NCBI GenBank assembly: GCA_002327945.1 | Contig: DCVY01000145.1 | Span: 1 to 5,818, forward strand | DNA length: 5,818 nt | Source of the DNA: Acidovorax delafieldii | GTDB taxonomy: Bacteria; Pseudomonadota; Gammaproteobacteria; Burkholderiales; Burkholderiaceae_C | Direction of reading: 5' to 3' | Shown: positions 1 to 5,818 of the stretch, piece after piece | Numbering within the stretch: the stretch's first letter is position 1 | Layout of the letters: every line of letters begins with the position of its first letter | Translations under genes and position numbers: made by a program | Notes under the pieces: generated by a model | Database searches by the model: none | What the model saw: the letters and a program-made list of their open reading frames with translations, nothing else | What the model was told of the DNA's origin: nothing

Positions 1-345
1 CTGCAGCGTGGCGGCAATGCGCTCGATGAGTGGCGCCGCGTGGCGCAGCTGGCGATCAGACAGGTGCCAGCACTCGGGTTCAGGTAGCCCTAGAATGCGC
101 GCCGCGGCTTGCGATTCGGCCAGCCGCGGGTTGACAGCTCCGCCATCCTGGGCCACGCCCTGTTGGCCCGCGGTGACGATGATGGAGTGCACCTGCAATC
201 CCTGGCGCTGCGCCAGGACGAGCAGGCCGCCACAGCCCAGCACCTCGTCGTCGGGGTGCGGGGCCAGACACAGCATGCGCTCCGAAGCGGTGAGCGAAAG
301 CCTGCCGAAATGGTAGTCGGGGATATTGGCGAGTCGATCGAGCAT
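1..345 (-). CDS. PIG-L/LmbE-family zinc deacetylase, N-terminal part (cut by window edge)
   Basis: The reverse strand encodes 115 residues in one open frame that continues past the left edge. Residues 29-34 read PHPDDE, the hallmark of the PIG-L/LmbE superfamily (usually AHPDDE). By analogy with MshB, H30 and D33 should bind zinc and D32 should act as general base; the third zinc ligand, a later His, lies outside the window. The motif is followed by a Rossmann-like beta-alpha pattern (VLGCGGLLVLAQ, then VHSIIVTAG at 52-60). Family members remove N-acetyl groups from GlcNAc-type sugars or conjugates in the cytoplasm. The ATG at 345-343 is chosen because an in-frame TGA lies five codons upstream and no other start intervenes; no clear ribosome binding site is seen. 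It is divergent from the glycosyltransferase at 423, so a role in glycan modification is plausible but inferred. The substrate is unknown. Confidence 0.9.
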   Translation of the reverse strand, partial: MLDRLANIPDYHFGRLSLTASERMLCLAPHPDDEVLGCGGLLVLAQRQGLQVHSIIVTAGQQGVAQDGGAVNPRLAESQAAARILGLPEPECWHLSDRQLRHAAPLIERIAATLQ

Positions 346-422
346 GCCGGATTGTAAAAGTCATATGACAGCAGGCTGCTGCGACCTGTGTGGCCGATTC
401 TGGCCTTTGTAAGGAATGTCTG
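346..422. promoter_or_regulatory. Divergent intergenic region with two adjacent dyad symmetries
   Basis: This 77-base gap separates the leftward deacetylase gene from the rightward glycosyltransferase gene, so it should hold promoters for both unless they are read from farther away. It contains a perfect 10-base palindrome, GTCATATGAC (360-369), directly abutting an interrupted palindrome, CAGCAG-G-CTGCTG (369-381). Such dyads can be operator sites, but no known operator consensus is recognised. No convincing -35/-10 pair was found on either strand. A TACAAT on the minus strand lies only a few bases from the deacetylase ATG, too close to serve as its -10 element with a normal leader. Confidence 0.4.
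411..415 (+). promoter_or_regulatory. Ribosome binding site that fixes a TTG start at 423
   Basis: AAGGA lies seven bases before the TTG at 423-425. The in-frame GTG at 390 has no purine-rich sequence upstream, and an in-frame CTG at 420 would be only four bases from AAGGA. The protein starting at 423 begins MKRLVYLAP, a typical first beta strand of a GT-B N-terminal Rossmann domain, which supports this start over the longer version. Confidence 0.65.
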
Positions 423-1607
423 TTGAAGCGTCTTGTCTATCTGGCCCCGGTGCCGCTGAACAGCCCGTCTCAGCGGCCACACCACTTCGTGCAGTGGGCG
501 CATGAGCGCCTGGGGTGCGAGGTCTGGTGGGTCGAGCCCTACCCGGTGCGGCTGCCGCGCATCGGCGACCTGCGCCGCTTGCGCCCCCAGGCCCACAGGG
601 CACGCCACGGCCTGGGCCCGGCGTGGCGCGATGCCTCCTGGCTGCATGTGCTGTCAGCCCGCAGCTTGCCGCTGGAGCCGTTGCCCTGCGGAGCACAGTT
701 GCTGGGCTGGATGCAGCGACTGCTGCGCAAGCAGCTGCACGCCCTGCTGGAGCAGGAGGGCACCTGGCTGGCCGTGGGCCGGCCCAGCGGGCTGGCGCTG
801 GCGCTGTGCGCGGCCCGCCAGGGCCAGCGCGTGCTCTATGACGTGATGGACGACATGCCCCAGTTCAGCCGGGGAGTATCACGCCGCTGGATGGGCCACA
901 CGCACGAGGCCCTGCTGGCCCAGGCCCAGGTGGTGTGGGGGTCGTCGGCCCGCATCGTCGAAACGCTGGCGGGACGCACCCGCCAGCCGGCGGCCCTGGT
1001 ACGCAACGGAACGGCTCTTGCGCCCATGCCGGCGCCAGGCACCGATCCAGACCCCGATGGCGTGGGCGCCGCCGCGCATGCCCGGGCGCCCCTGGTGCTG
1101 GGCTACGTGGGCACGATTGCGAGCTGGTTCGACTGGCAGGCGCTGCGGCAGTTGGCCCTGGCGCTGCCCCAGGCGGACATCCAACTGTTCGGGCCACTGG
1201 AGTGCAAGCCCCCTGCGGGGTTGCCTGCGAATGTACAGCTGCAGGGGCCGGTGCCGCATGCGCAGGTCTTCAGCCTGATGCGCAGCTGGCATGCGGGATT
1301 GATTCCCTTCGTGCACAGCACACTCACGCAATCGGTCGACCCGGTCAAATATTACGAATACCGTGCCTGCGGGCTGCCGGTGTTGACGACGCTGTTTGGT
1401 GAAATGCCCCACCACGCCGCCGAAGACGATGGCGTGTGGCCACTGGAGACGCTGCTGTCCGAGGCTCTGGAAGAACGCTTGCGCGACTGGCACCAGCAGC
1501 AGGCGTTGCTGCACGCACAAGGCCTGCCGCTGGCGCCTGCCAGACTGAACACCGCGACCTGGGCTGCCCGGTTTGAAGCCGGTTCCAGGGTCTGCGGCTG
1601 GGTGTAG
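423..1607 (+). CDS. GT-B-fold glycosyltransferase (GT4-like), complete
   Basis: The product is 394 residues with the two-Rossmann-domain plan of GT-B enzymes. The N-terminal half has QRPHH at 17-21, found in many glycosyltransferases of polysaccharide loci, and YDVMDD at 139-144. VRNG at 193-196 closes the first domain. A loose Pro/Asp/Ala-rich linker spans about 199-223. The second domain opens with GYVGTIASWFD (227-237) and carries the donor-binding signature PVKYYEYRACG (307-317), in which E312 matches the conserved acidic residue expected to contact the nucleotide-sugar ribose. No signal peptide or transmembrane segment is seen, so it should act in the cytoplasm, perhaps at the inner membrane face. 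The length is normal for the family. Sugar donor and acceptor cannot be predicted. It stands alone in its direction, divergent from the deacetylase gene and convergent with wzt. The GT-B half of the protein at 3750 shares its motifs in the same order. Confidence 0.9.
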   Translation: MKRLVYLAPVPLNSPSQRPHHFVQWAHERLGCEVWWVEPYPVRLPRIGDLRRLRPQAHRARHGLGPAWRDASWLHVLSARSLPLEPLPCGAQLLGWMQRLLRKQLHALLEQEGTWLAVGRPSGLALALCAARQGQRVLYDVMDDMPQFSRGVSRRWMGHTHEALLAQAQVVWGSSARIVETLAGRTRQPAALVRNGTALAPMPAPGTDPDPDGVGAAAHARAPLVLGYVGTIASWFDWQALRQLALALPQADIQLFGPLECKPPAGLPANVQLQGPVPHAQVFSLMRSWHAGLIPFVHSTLTQSVDPVKYYEYRACGLPVLTTLFGEMPHHAAEDDGVWPLETLLSEALEERLRDWHQQQALLHAQGLPLAPARLNTATWAARFEAGSRVCGWV

Positions 1608-1617
1608 GGCAACGGGG

Positions 1618-1653
1618 GCGACTGCAGCCGCTGTTGCTGTCGCTGTCGCTTTT
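1618..1653 (+). terminator. Weak terminator-like stem-loop after the stand-alone glycosyltransferase gene
   Basis: In the 55-base gap between the convergent stop codons, GCGACTGC (1618-1625) can pair with GCTGTCGC (1642-1649) with one T-T mismatch, and TTTT (1650-1653) follows at once. An alternative pairing uses 1618-1628 with 1633-1643 around a four-base loop, with one mismatch and one G-T pair. The T tract is short and the stem imperfect, so intrinsic termination is only plausible. The opposite strand has no T tract after the stem, so it would not serve wzt in the same way. Confidence 0.3.
1630..1650 (+). repeat. Hexanucleotide tandem repeat, GCTGTY x 3.5
   Basis: GCTGTT, GCTGTC, GCTGTC and a partial GCT follow each other without a gap. 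The array is noncoding, between two convergent stop codons, and its copies form the right arm of the alternative stem-loops described for this gap. It is short enough to have arisen by chance or by slippage. Confidence 0.55.
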
Positions 1654-1662
1654 CAGTCTCGG

Positions 1663-2919
1663 CTACGCCTCAGAAGATGGCCGCGGCACCCAGGCACCGG
1701 GCATCAACCACGGGCCCTGGTTGCTGCCCGCAGCTTTCAGCTCGATATGGGCAAACGGGTCCACCCATTCGTAGACATAGCGTGCGTCCTTGCACAGCAG
1801 GTACACGCCCACGCGATAGCGCCCCTTGTTCAGAGGAATGTGGGGCAGCTCAAAACGGATACTGGCATGCCCCTCATCGCTGTGCGCCCGAATCGCGCCT
1901 GCATCGCAGAAGGTGGAGCCAATGATCTTTCCGCTATCAGAGGAGATGACCACGGCCGCGCGCGGCTGCGGCTCCTGCTCGCTCACCTGCAGATGCACGT
2001 CGACTGCAAGGTGGCTTTGCATGCTGTGGCCATGCAGCTCCTTGCCCGCAACGCCGTCGAGCCACACCTCGGCCCGGAGCAGCCGCACGAGTTCGGGGCG
2101 GGCGGCGCTGATCAGGCCCTCGGCCACCTCGGTGTGGCCGTCCATCCCCTCGGGGTCGGCAGACAGCACGGGCACCTGGTTGAGCGCATCGAGAAATTCC
2201 TGGTACTGCGGCACGACCGCAGCAGTAGGGCCAAACGCCTTGCTCTGGCCACGGTCCAGCCAGAGCGTGCTGTCGCAGAACAGATCCACATGGAACAGCG
2301 CATGCGAGCACAGCAGCAGCGCCGTGCCTTTTTCGCGCAGTTGCATGACCCGGTCGAACGAACGCTTGGCAAAGACGCCGTCGCCAACAGAAAGGGCCTC
2401 GTCCACGATGAGGACGTCGGGATCCACGCTGGTGGCCACCGAGAAAGCCAGTCGCACCTGCATCCCGCTGGAATAGGTTTTGACAGGCATGTCGAGCGCG
2501 TCGCGCAAGCCGCTGAATTCGATGATGGAGTCGATGCGGTCTGCCACCTGCGACCGGCCCATGCCCATGGTTGCCGCATACAGATAAATATTCTCGCGCC
2601 CGGTAGCCTCGGGGTTGAAGCCAGACCCCAGCTCCAGCAGCGCCGCAACGCGCCCACGCGAGACGACCTGGCCGGTGGAAGGCGTGAGCGTGCCGGCGGC
2701 CAGTTGCAGCAGGGTGGACTTGCCGGCCCCGTTCAACCCGACGATGCCCAGCGACTGGCCGCGCTTGATTTGCAACGACAAGGGTTTGAGCGCATGAAAG
2801 CTGTCCTCAGTTGTGCCATGGCGGCCACGCAGCTGATTCCACAACTGGATCAGCGGTGTTCTTTGGGGCGGATAGGTTTTGCCGACTTCAGTGAATTGGA
2901 GAACGACTTCAGAGGACAT
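1663..2919 (-). CDS. wzt: Polysaccharide ABC exporter ATPase with C-terminal glycan-recognition domain (Wzt type)
   Basis: The product is 418 residues. The nucleotide-binding domain (about 1-245) has Walker A GLNGAGKST at 61-69, the signature YSSGMQ at 149-154 (the form typical of Wzt/TagH ATPases), Walker B DVLIVDE at 168-174 with catalytic E174, D-loop SVGD at 177-180 and switch H206. After a linker, residues of about 275-418 form a beta-rich domain ending in a WLMPGAW motif (404-410). This matches the Wzt C-terminal domain, which in E. coli O9a binds the capped end of the O-antigen and is needed for export. KpsT-type capsule ATPases lack it. The protein should power Wzm at the cytoplasmic face of the inner membrane. 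The ATG at 2919 is preferred: it overlaps the permease stop by 11 bases, whereas an in-frame GTG at 2940 has no ribosome binding site. All catalytic motifs are intact. The exported glycan is unknown. Confidence 0.95.
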   Translation of the reverse strand: MSSEVVLQFTEVGKTYPPQRTPLIQLWNQLRGRHGTTEDSFHALKPLSLQIKRGQSLGIVGLNGAGKSTLLQLAAGTLTPSTGQVVSRGRVAALLELGSGFNPEATGRENIYLYAATMGMGRSQVADRIDSIIEFSGLRDALDMPVKTYSSGMQVRLAFSVATSVDPDVLIVDEALSVGDGVFAKRSFDRVMQLREKGTALLLCSHALFHVDLFCDSTLWLDRGQSKAFGPTAAVVPQYQEFLDALNQVPVLSADPEGMDGHTEVAEGLISAARPELVRLLRAEVWLDGVAGKELHGHSMQSHLAVDVHLQVSEQEPQPRAAVVISSDSGKIIGSTFCDAGAIRAHSDEGHASIRFELPHIPLNKGRYRVGVYLLCKDARYVYEWVDPFAHIELKAAGSNQGPWLMPGAWVPRPSSEA

Positions 2920-3682
2920 CGGCAAACCCCGATTTGACACGCCGGAAGAAAGCCCAGCCCAAGATGGCGAAAATGCACGAAGCTACCAGATGCAGGCTCC
3001 ACCCATCCCATGGCGCGGCCACCCCGTTGAGCAGAACACTGCGCGCTGCTTGCGCCGCCCAGGCCAGAGGGTTCAGCTCGATCATCCAGCGCATGCCTTC
3101 GGGCACCATCGAAGCGGGATAAAAGATTGGCGTAAGGAACAGCAAAAGACTGCTAACCGAGGGCGCCAAGTGAACGATATCGCGCAGATACACCGACAGC
3201 GCCCCGAGCAGCCATCCGAGACCCAGCACGTAGAGCAGCAGCGGCAGCAGGTACAGCGGCAGCAGCACCACAGCCCAATGCAACCCACCCCGCCATAGCA
3301 TGAAGGGCAAGGTGACCAGCAGGGCAAGCACCAGCTGCAGCCCCGCTGCGCCCACCTGCACCATGGGCAGCATTTCCACCGGAAAGCGCACCTTGGTGAC
3401 GAGGTAGGGATGCGACCATACGCTGGTCGGAGTGCGGTTGATCACATCGGCCACAAAGGTGTAAAGCGACAGTCCGATGAACACCTGCAAGCCATATTCG
3501 GTGGCGGAGCCATCACCTACCGGCCAGCGCACTTGAAAGAATTTGTAGAACACCAGCGTAAAAAGCAAAATGTGCACCACGGGTTGCAAAATGAGCCAGC
3601 CCCCACCGACCGCAGAGGCCCGATATCGCATTCGCAACTCGCGCAAAAGCCACTGCACATAAACATATAACCACTGCTTCAC
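2909..3682 (-). CDS. wzm: Polysaccharide ABC exporter permease (Wzm type, ABC-2 family)
   Basis: The product is 257 residues, normal for Wzm. A basic amphipathic N-terminal stretch (1-25, with RELRMRYR) precedes about six hydrophobic segments, near 29-49, 64-82, 107-129, 136-161, 172-190 and 228-246. Family landmarks include GGGWLILQP (26-34), a cytoplasmic loop with VTKVRFPVEMLP (95-106), LTPIFYP (183-189) and NPLAWAAQAARSVLLNG (204-220). With Wzt it forms the inner-membrane channel that moves lipid-linked polysaccharide to the periplasm. The start is GTG at 3682-3680, with AAGGA ten bases upstream. It is the first gene of the wzm-wzt operon, and its last 11 bases overlap the wzt start, suggesting translational coupling. 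A teichoic-acid TagG-like permease is a formal alternative, but the fused Wzt C-terminal domain in its partner favours a Gram-negative O-antigen or capsule-like exporter. Confidence 0.93.
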   Translation of the reverse strand: MKQWLYVYVQWLLRELRMRYRASAVGGGWLILQPVVHILLFTLVFYKFFQVRWPVGDGSATEYGLQVFIGLSLYTFVADVINRTPTSVWSHPYLVTKVRFPVEMLPMVQVGAAGLQLVLALLVTLPFMLWRGGLHWAVVLLPLYLLPLLLYVLGLGWLLGALSVYLRDIVHLAPSVSSLLLFLTPIFYPASMVPEGMRWMIELNPLAWAAQAARSVLLNGVAAPWDGWSLHLVASCIFAILGWAFFRRVKSGFADVL

Positions 3683-3749
3683 TTAAACTAAATCCTTTTT
3701 ACTTTCTAGCGCACGCCACCTGGCCCCAGCCGCAGGGCGGGCTGTTCCG
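3683..3749. promoter_or_regulatory. Divergent promoter region between wzm and the fused glycosyltransferase gene
   Basis: This 67-base gap lies between the GTG of wzm on the minus strand and the ATG of the two-domain glycosyltransferase on the plus strand. Its left part belongs to an AT-rich patch (3661-3710, 35 of 50 bases A or T) in otherwise GC-rich DNA, as expected near promoters. No good -35/-10 pair could be named on either strand. A TATAAC at 3666-3671 (plus strand, inside wzm) resembles a -10 element but lacks a matching -35. Transcription of both units from here is inferred from gene orientation. Confidence 0.4.
3693..3697 (-). promoter_or_regulatory. Ribosome binding site supporting the GTG start of wzm
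   Basis: On the minus strand AAGGA lies ten bases before the GTG at 3682-3680. The spacing is slightly long but workable, and it is the best purine-rich match in the upstream region. Confidence 0.55.
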
Positions 3750-5818
3750 ATGAAAATGCTTTCTGTTTTAGGCGCCGTCTGGCGCCGTTTACCGTTGTCG
3801 ATAGAGCGCAAAAGGAATCTCAAAACATGGATTTTGCGCCACTGGCCTTCTCTTCAGCCCCGGGCTGCGATAACGGCAAGTATGACAGCCGCACTGGCCC
3901 CGGCGGCAAGCGAATCCCCCATACAGACAAGAAGCAAGCCGCATCGGCAAACACCTGCCGGGCGCAGGGACTGGCTCGTTTTCAGCATCATAGGGTGGGA
4001 TTTTCGCATCCAGAGACCTCAGCATCTTGCACGCGAGTTATCTCGCACAGGTGATGCAACCTTTTATATCGAGCCTCATTTCATTGCCGATGCGAAGGCT
4101 GGCTATCAAATCCGCCAGATTGACCCCGCCCTGCCGTTATATGCAGTGACCCTGCACCTGGCTGGCGCACCGCAGATCTATTTCAAGGCCGCAGATGCCG
4201 GGCAGCAGACCCAATTGCGCCAGTCGCTAGCCCTGCTGATGCAGGACTGGGGCATTGAGGCCAGCGCAGCCATGGTGGAGCACCCCTACTGGACGCCTGT
4301 GGTTTTGTCGATGCCCAATACAGTGCGCATCTATGACTGCATGGACCACCATGAGGGCTTTGGCGGCATGCCCCAGGATCTGGTGGACCTGGAGCATGCG
4401 CTCATGCAGCAATGCGATACCGTCACGGTCACGTCGCAATGGCTCCATGATTGGGCCCGTGACAAGGGAATAGCTACCAGCATCGTGCGCAATGGTTGCG
4501 ACTACGCGCATTTTGCCAACCGCCCAGCGCAGATCTACCAGGCCGCGCAGGGCCAACCTGTCATTGGCTACTTCGGTGCGATTGCGCAGTGGTTCGATGT
4601 GGTTCTTGTCGAGAAAATCGCCAAGGCTTTCCCGGACTGCGAGGTGCTGCTGGTAGGCGCCGACACGGTGGGTGCGGGCAAGGCCTTGGGGGCGTTGCCC
4701 AACGTGCGCATGCTGGGTGAGCGCCCCTACCAGGAGCTGCCTTTTTACCTGCACAGCTTTGATGTCTGTCTGCTTCCCTTCCAGCGCATTCCTTTGACCC
4801 TGGCCACCAACCCAGTGAAGGTGTATGAGTATCTGTGCGCCGGCAAGGAGGTGGTCTGCACCGATTTGCCCGAAGTGGGCCAGTTCGGCACCCTGGTGCA
4901 CAAGGCGGCGGATCATGATGCATTCATTGCAGCCATTCGGGCCAGCCTCGCACAGCCAGGTGCTAGCGAAGCACAGAGCGCCCGCAAGGGTTTCGCACAG
5001 GAACAGACCTGGCAGCATCGCGCGCAGGAGTTGCATGAGTGCGTGCAGCGCATGCGCTTTCCCTCCATCAGCGTGGTGGTGCTGACCTATAACAACTGGG
5101 CCTATACCGAAGCATGCCTGAGCAGCCTGATGCAGTGCTCTGACTACCCGGGCCGGCTTGAGATCGTGGTGGCGGACAACGCTTCGAGCGACGAGACGGT
5201 GGAGCGCCTGAAGGAGTGGGCCTTGCGTGAGCCGAGCATGAAGCTGGTGCTCAACCAGACCAATCTGGGGTTTTCCGCCGGCAACAATATGGGGCTGGCT
5301 GCGGCCAGTGGCGACTACCTGGTCATGCTGAACAATGACACGGTGGTCACCCGTGGCTGGCTGCTGACGCTGCTGCGCCACTTCCAGGCTGATGCCCGGC
5401 TGGGCCTGCTCGGTCCCGCGACGAACCATATCGGAAATGAATCCAAAGTGCCGGTGGTCTATGACTCGATCGAGCACATGCCCGCCGCTGCCCGCCGGTA
5501 TACGCTGCCCCACATGGGCCAGCTCTATCCGATGAAAACCCTGGCGTTCTTTTGCGTGATGATGCCCCGCACGGTATATGAGAAGGTGGGCCCCATGGAT
5601 GAGAATTTCGGGCGCGGATTCTTCGAGGACGATGATTACAGCCGACGCATCGAGCAGCAGGGCCTGCATCTGGCGTGCGCCGATGACGTGTTGGTGCACC
5701 ATCGTTTGTCCGCCAGTTTTGACAAGGTGGACAACGGCGAGCGCCAAGCCTTGTTTGAAAGGAACAAGGCTTATTACGAATCGAAATGGGGGCCGTGGAC
5801 CCCCCACCGATATCGCAC
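3750..5818 (+). CDS. Two-domain glycosyltransferase: GT-B (GT4-like) plus GT-A (GT2), C-terminus cut by window edge
   Basis: An uninterrupted frame gives 689 residues and two extra bases before the edge. Residues 1-73 form a basic leader (WRRLPLSIERKRNLKTW at 11-27, then Ala/Pro-rich) with no signal peptide. The GT-B module (about 74-435) has QRPQH at 88-92, YDCMDH at 195-200, VRNGCD at 246-251, GYFGAIAQWFD at 273-283 and NPVKVYEYLCAG at 354-365. The GT-A module (from about 440) has SVVVLTYNN (441-449), ADNASSDET (475-483), NLGFSAGNNMG (505-515), the metal-binding NND (528-530, in place of DxD) and FFEDDDYSRR (624-633), where the catalytic base is expected. The fusion suggests two successive sugar additions by one cytoplasmic protein. 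The end resembles the usual close of a GT2 domain, so either a stop or another domain may follow. ATG 3750 is the first ATG after an upstream in-frame stop (3684-3686); its ribosome binding site is weak, and ATG 3756 is possible. Sugars are unknown. Confidence 0.92.
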   Translation, partial: MKMLSVLGAVWRRLPLSIERKRNLKTWILRHWPSLQPRAAITASMTAALAPAASESPIQTRSKPHRQTPAGRRDWLVFSIIGWDFRIQRPQHLARELSRTGDATFYIEPHFIADAKAGYQIRQIDPALPLYAVTLHLAGAPQIYFKAADAGQQTQLRQSLALLMQDWGIEASAAMVEHPYWTPVVLSMPNTVRIYDCMDHHEGFGGMPQDLVDLEHALMQQCDTVTVTSQWLHDWARDKGIATSIVRNGCDYAHFANRPAQIYQAAQGQPVIGYFGAIAQWFDVVLVEKIAKAFPDCEVLLVGADTVGAGKALGALPNVRMLGERPYQELPFYLHSFDVCLLPFQRIPLTLATNPVKVYEYLCAGKEVVCTDLPEVGQFGTLVHKAADHDAFIAAIRASLAQPGASEAQSARKGFAQEQTWQHRAQELHECVQRMRFPSISVVVLTYNNWAYTEACLSSLMQCSDYPGRLEIVVADNASSDETVERLKEWALREPSMKLVLNQTNLGFSAGNNMGLAAASGDYLVMLNNDTVVTRGWLLTLLRHFQADARLGLLGPATNHIGNESKVPVVYDSIEHMPAAARRYTLPHMGQLYPMKTLAFFCVMMPRTVYEKVGPMDENFGRGFFEDDDYSRRIEQQGLHLACADDVLVHHRLSASFDKVDNGERQALFERNKAYYESKWGPWTPHRYR
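3771..3790 (+). repeat. Ten-base tandem repeat, also a GGCGCC hairpin, at the start of the fused glycosyltransferase gene
   Basis: GGCGCCGTCT is followed directly by GGCGCCGTTT (nine of ten bases identical). Because GGCGCC is self-complementary, the two copies can also pair as a six-base-pair stem around a GTCT loop in the mRNA. The element covers codons 8-14, about 20 bases after the ATG, where structure can affect translation initiation. Any regulatory effect is inference. Confidence 0.5.

Noticed and set aside
1..6. CTGCAG at the very left edge, suggesting a PstI cloning junction
   Set aside because: The same hexamer occurs at least twice more in the window (near 1239 and at 1622), so its place at the edge is probably chance.
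346..360. TACAAT as a -10 element for the deacetylase gene
   Set aside because: It lies only about five bases from the ATG and has no -35 match 16-18 bases upstream.
390..422. Longer version of the stand-alone glycosyltransferase starting at GTG 390
   Set aside because: There is no ribosome binding site for it, while TTG 423 has AAGGA at ideal spacing and gives a standard GT-B N-terminus.
90..647. Minus-strand frame of 185 codons
   Set aside because: It runs across the deacetylase in a different frame and across the start of the stand-alone glycosyltransferase. The true deacetylase frame is the one that gives PHPDDE.
1573..2937. Open frame of 454 codons on the plus strand
   Set aside because: It is antisense to nearly all of wzt and overlaps the end of the stand-alone glycosyltransferase gene. 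The wzt frame has every ABC ATPase motif, while this one has no recognisable domain.
3827..4054. Small plus-strand frame of 75 codons with AAAGGA ten bases upstream of its ATG
   Set aside because: Despite a decent ribosome binding site, it lies in another frame across the N-terminal region of the fused glycosyltransferase, including the conserved QRPQH region, and its product has no recognisable features. Overlapping translation cannot be excluded but is not supported.
4227..5807. Open frame of 526 codons on the minus strand
   Set aside because: It is fully antisense to the fused glycosyltransferase, whose plus-strand frame carries two sets of conserved GT motifs. The antisense product shows no recognisable family, and long antisense frames are common in GC-rich genes.

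Overview
The window looks like part of a cell-surface polysaccharide locus (O-antigen, capsule or a similar glycan) from a GC-rich Gram-negative bacterium. GC-ending codons dominate, GTG and TTG starts occur, and the export pair is of the Wzm/Wzt type. The overall style fits Betaproteobacteria (Burkholderiales, perhaps Comamonadaceae), but that placement is an impression from base and codon use and was not tested by a search.

Layout, left to right. (1) 1-345, minus strand: the N-terminal 115 residues of a PIG-L/LmbE-type zinc deacetylase that runs off the left edge. (2) 346-422: a divergent intergenic region with two adjacent dyad symmetries and a Shine-Dalgarno sequence for the next gene. 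(3) 423-1607, plus strand: a complete GT-B-fold glycosyltransferase with a TTG start. (4) 1608-1662: a short convergent gap with a hexanucleotide repeat and a weak terminator-like stem-loop. (5) 3682 down to 1663, minus strand: a two-gene operon, permease (wzm) then ATPase (wzt), overlapping by 11 bases; the ATPase carries a C-terminal Wzt-type glycan-recognition domain. (6) 3683-3749: a short divergent promoter region at the edge of an AT-rich patch. (7) 3750 to the right edge, plus strand: at least 689 residues of a two-domain glycosyltransferase, GT-B followed by GT-A (GT2 family). It is open at the window edge, so a search for complete ORFs would miss it.

How the parts fit. The glycosyltransferases would build a lipid-linked polysaccharide on the cytoplasmic face of the inner membrane. 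The deacetylase could trim an N-acetyl group on a sugar or intermediate. The Wzm/Wzt transporter would export the finished chain, with the Wzt C-terminal domain probably checking the chain's non-reducing end. No chain-terminating methyltransferase/kinase, sugar-nucleotide synthesis gene, mobile element, RNA gene or CRISPR array is visible. The family assignments are solid. The glycan's identity, the sugars transferred and the acceptors cannot be read from this sequence. I found no evidence for a wholly new type of system; the most unusual points are the alternating gene directions, the fused glycosyltransferase and its relationship to the stand-alone one.
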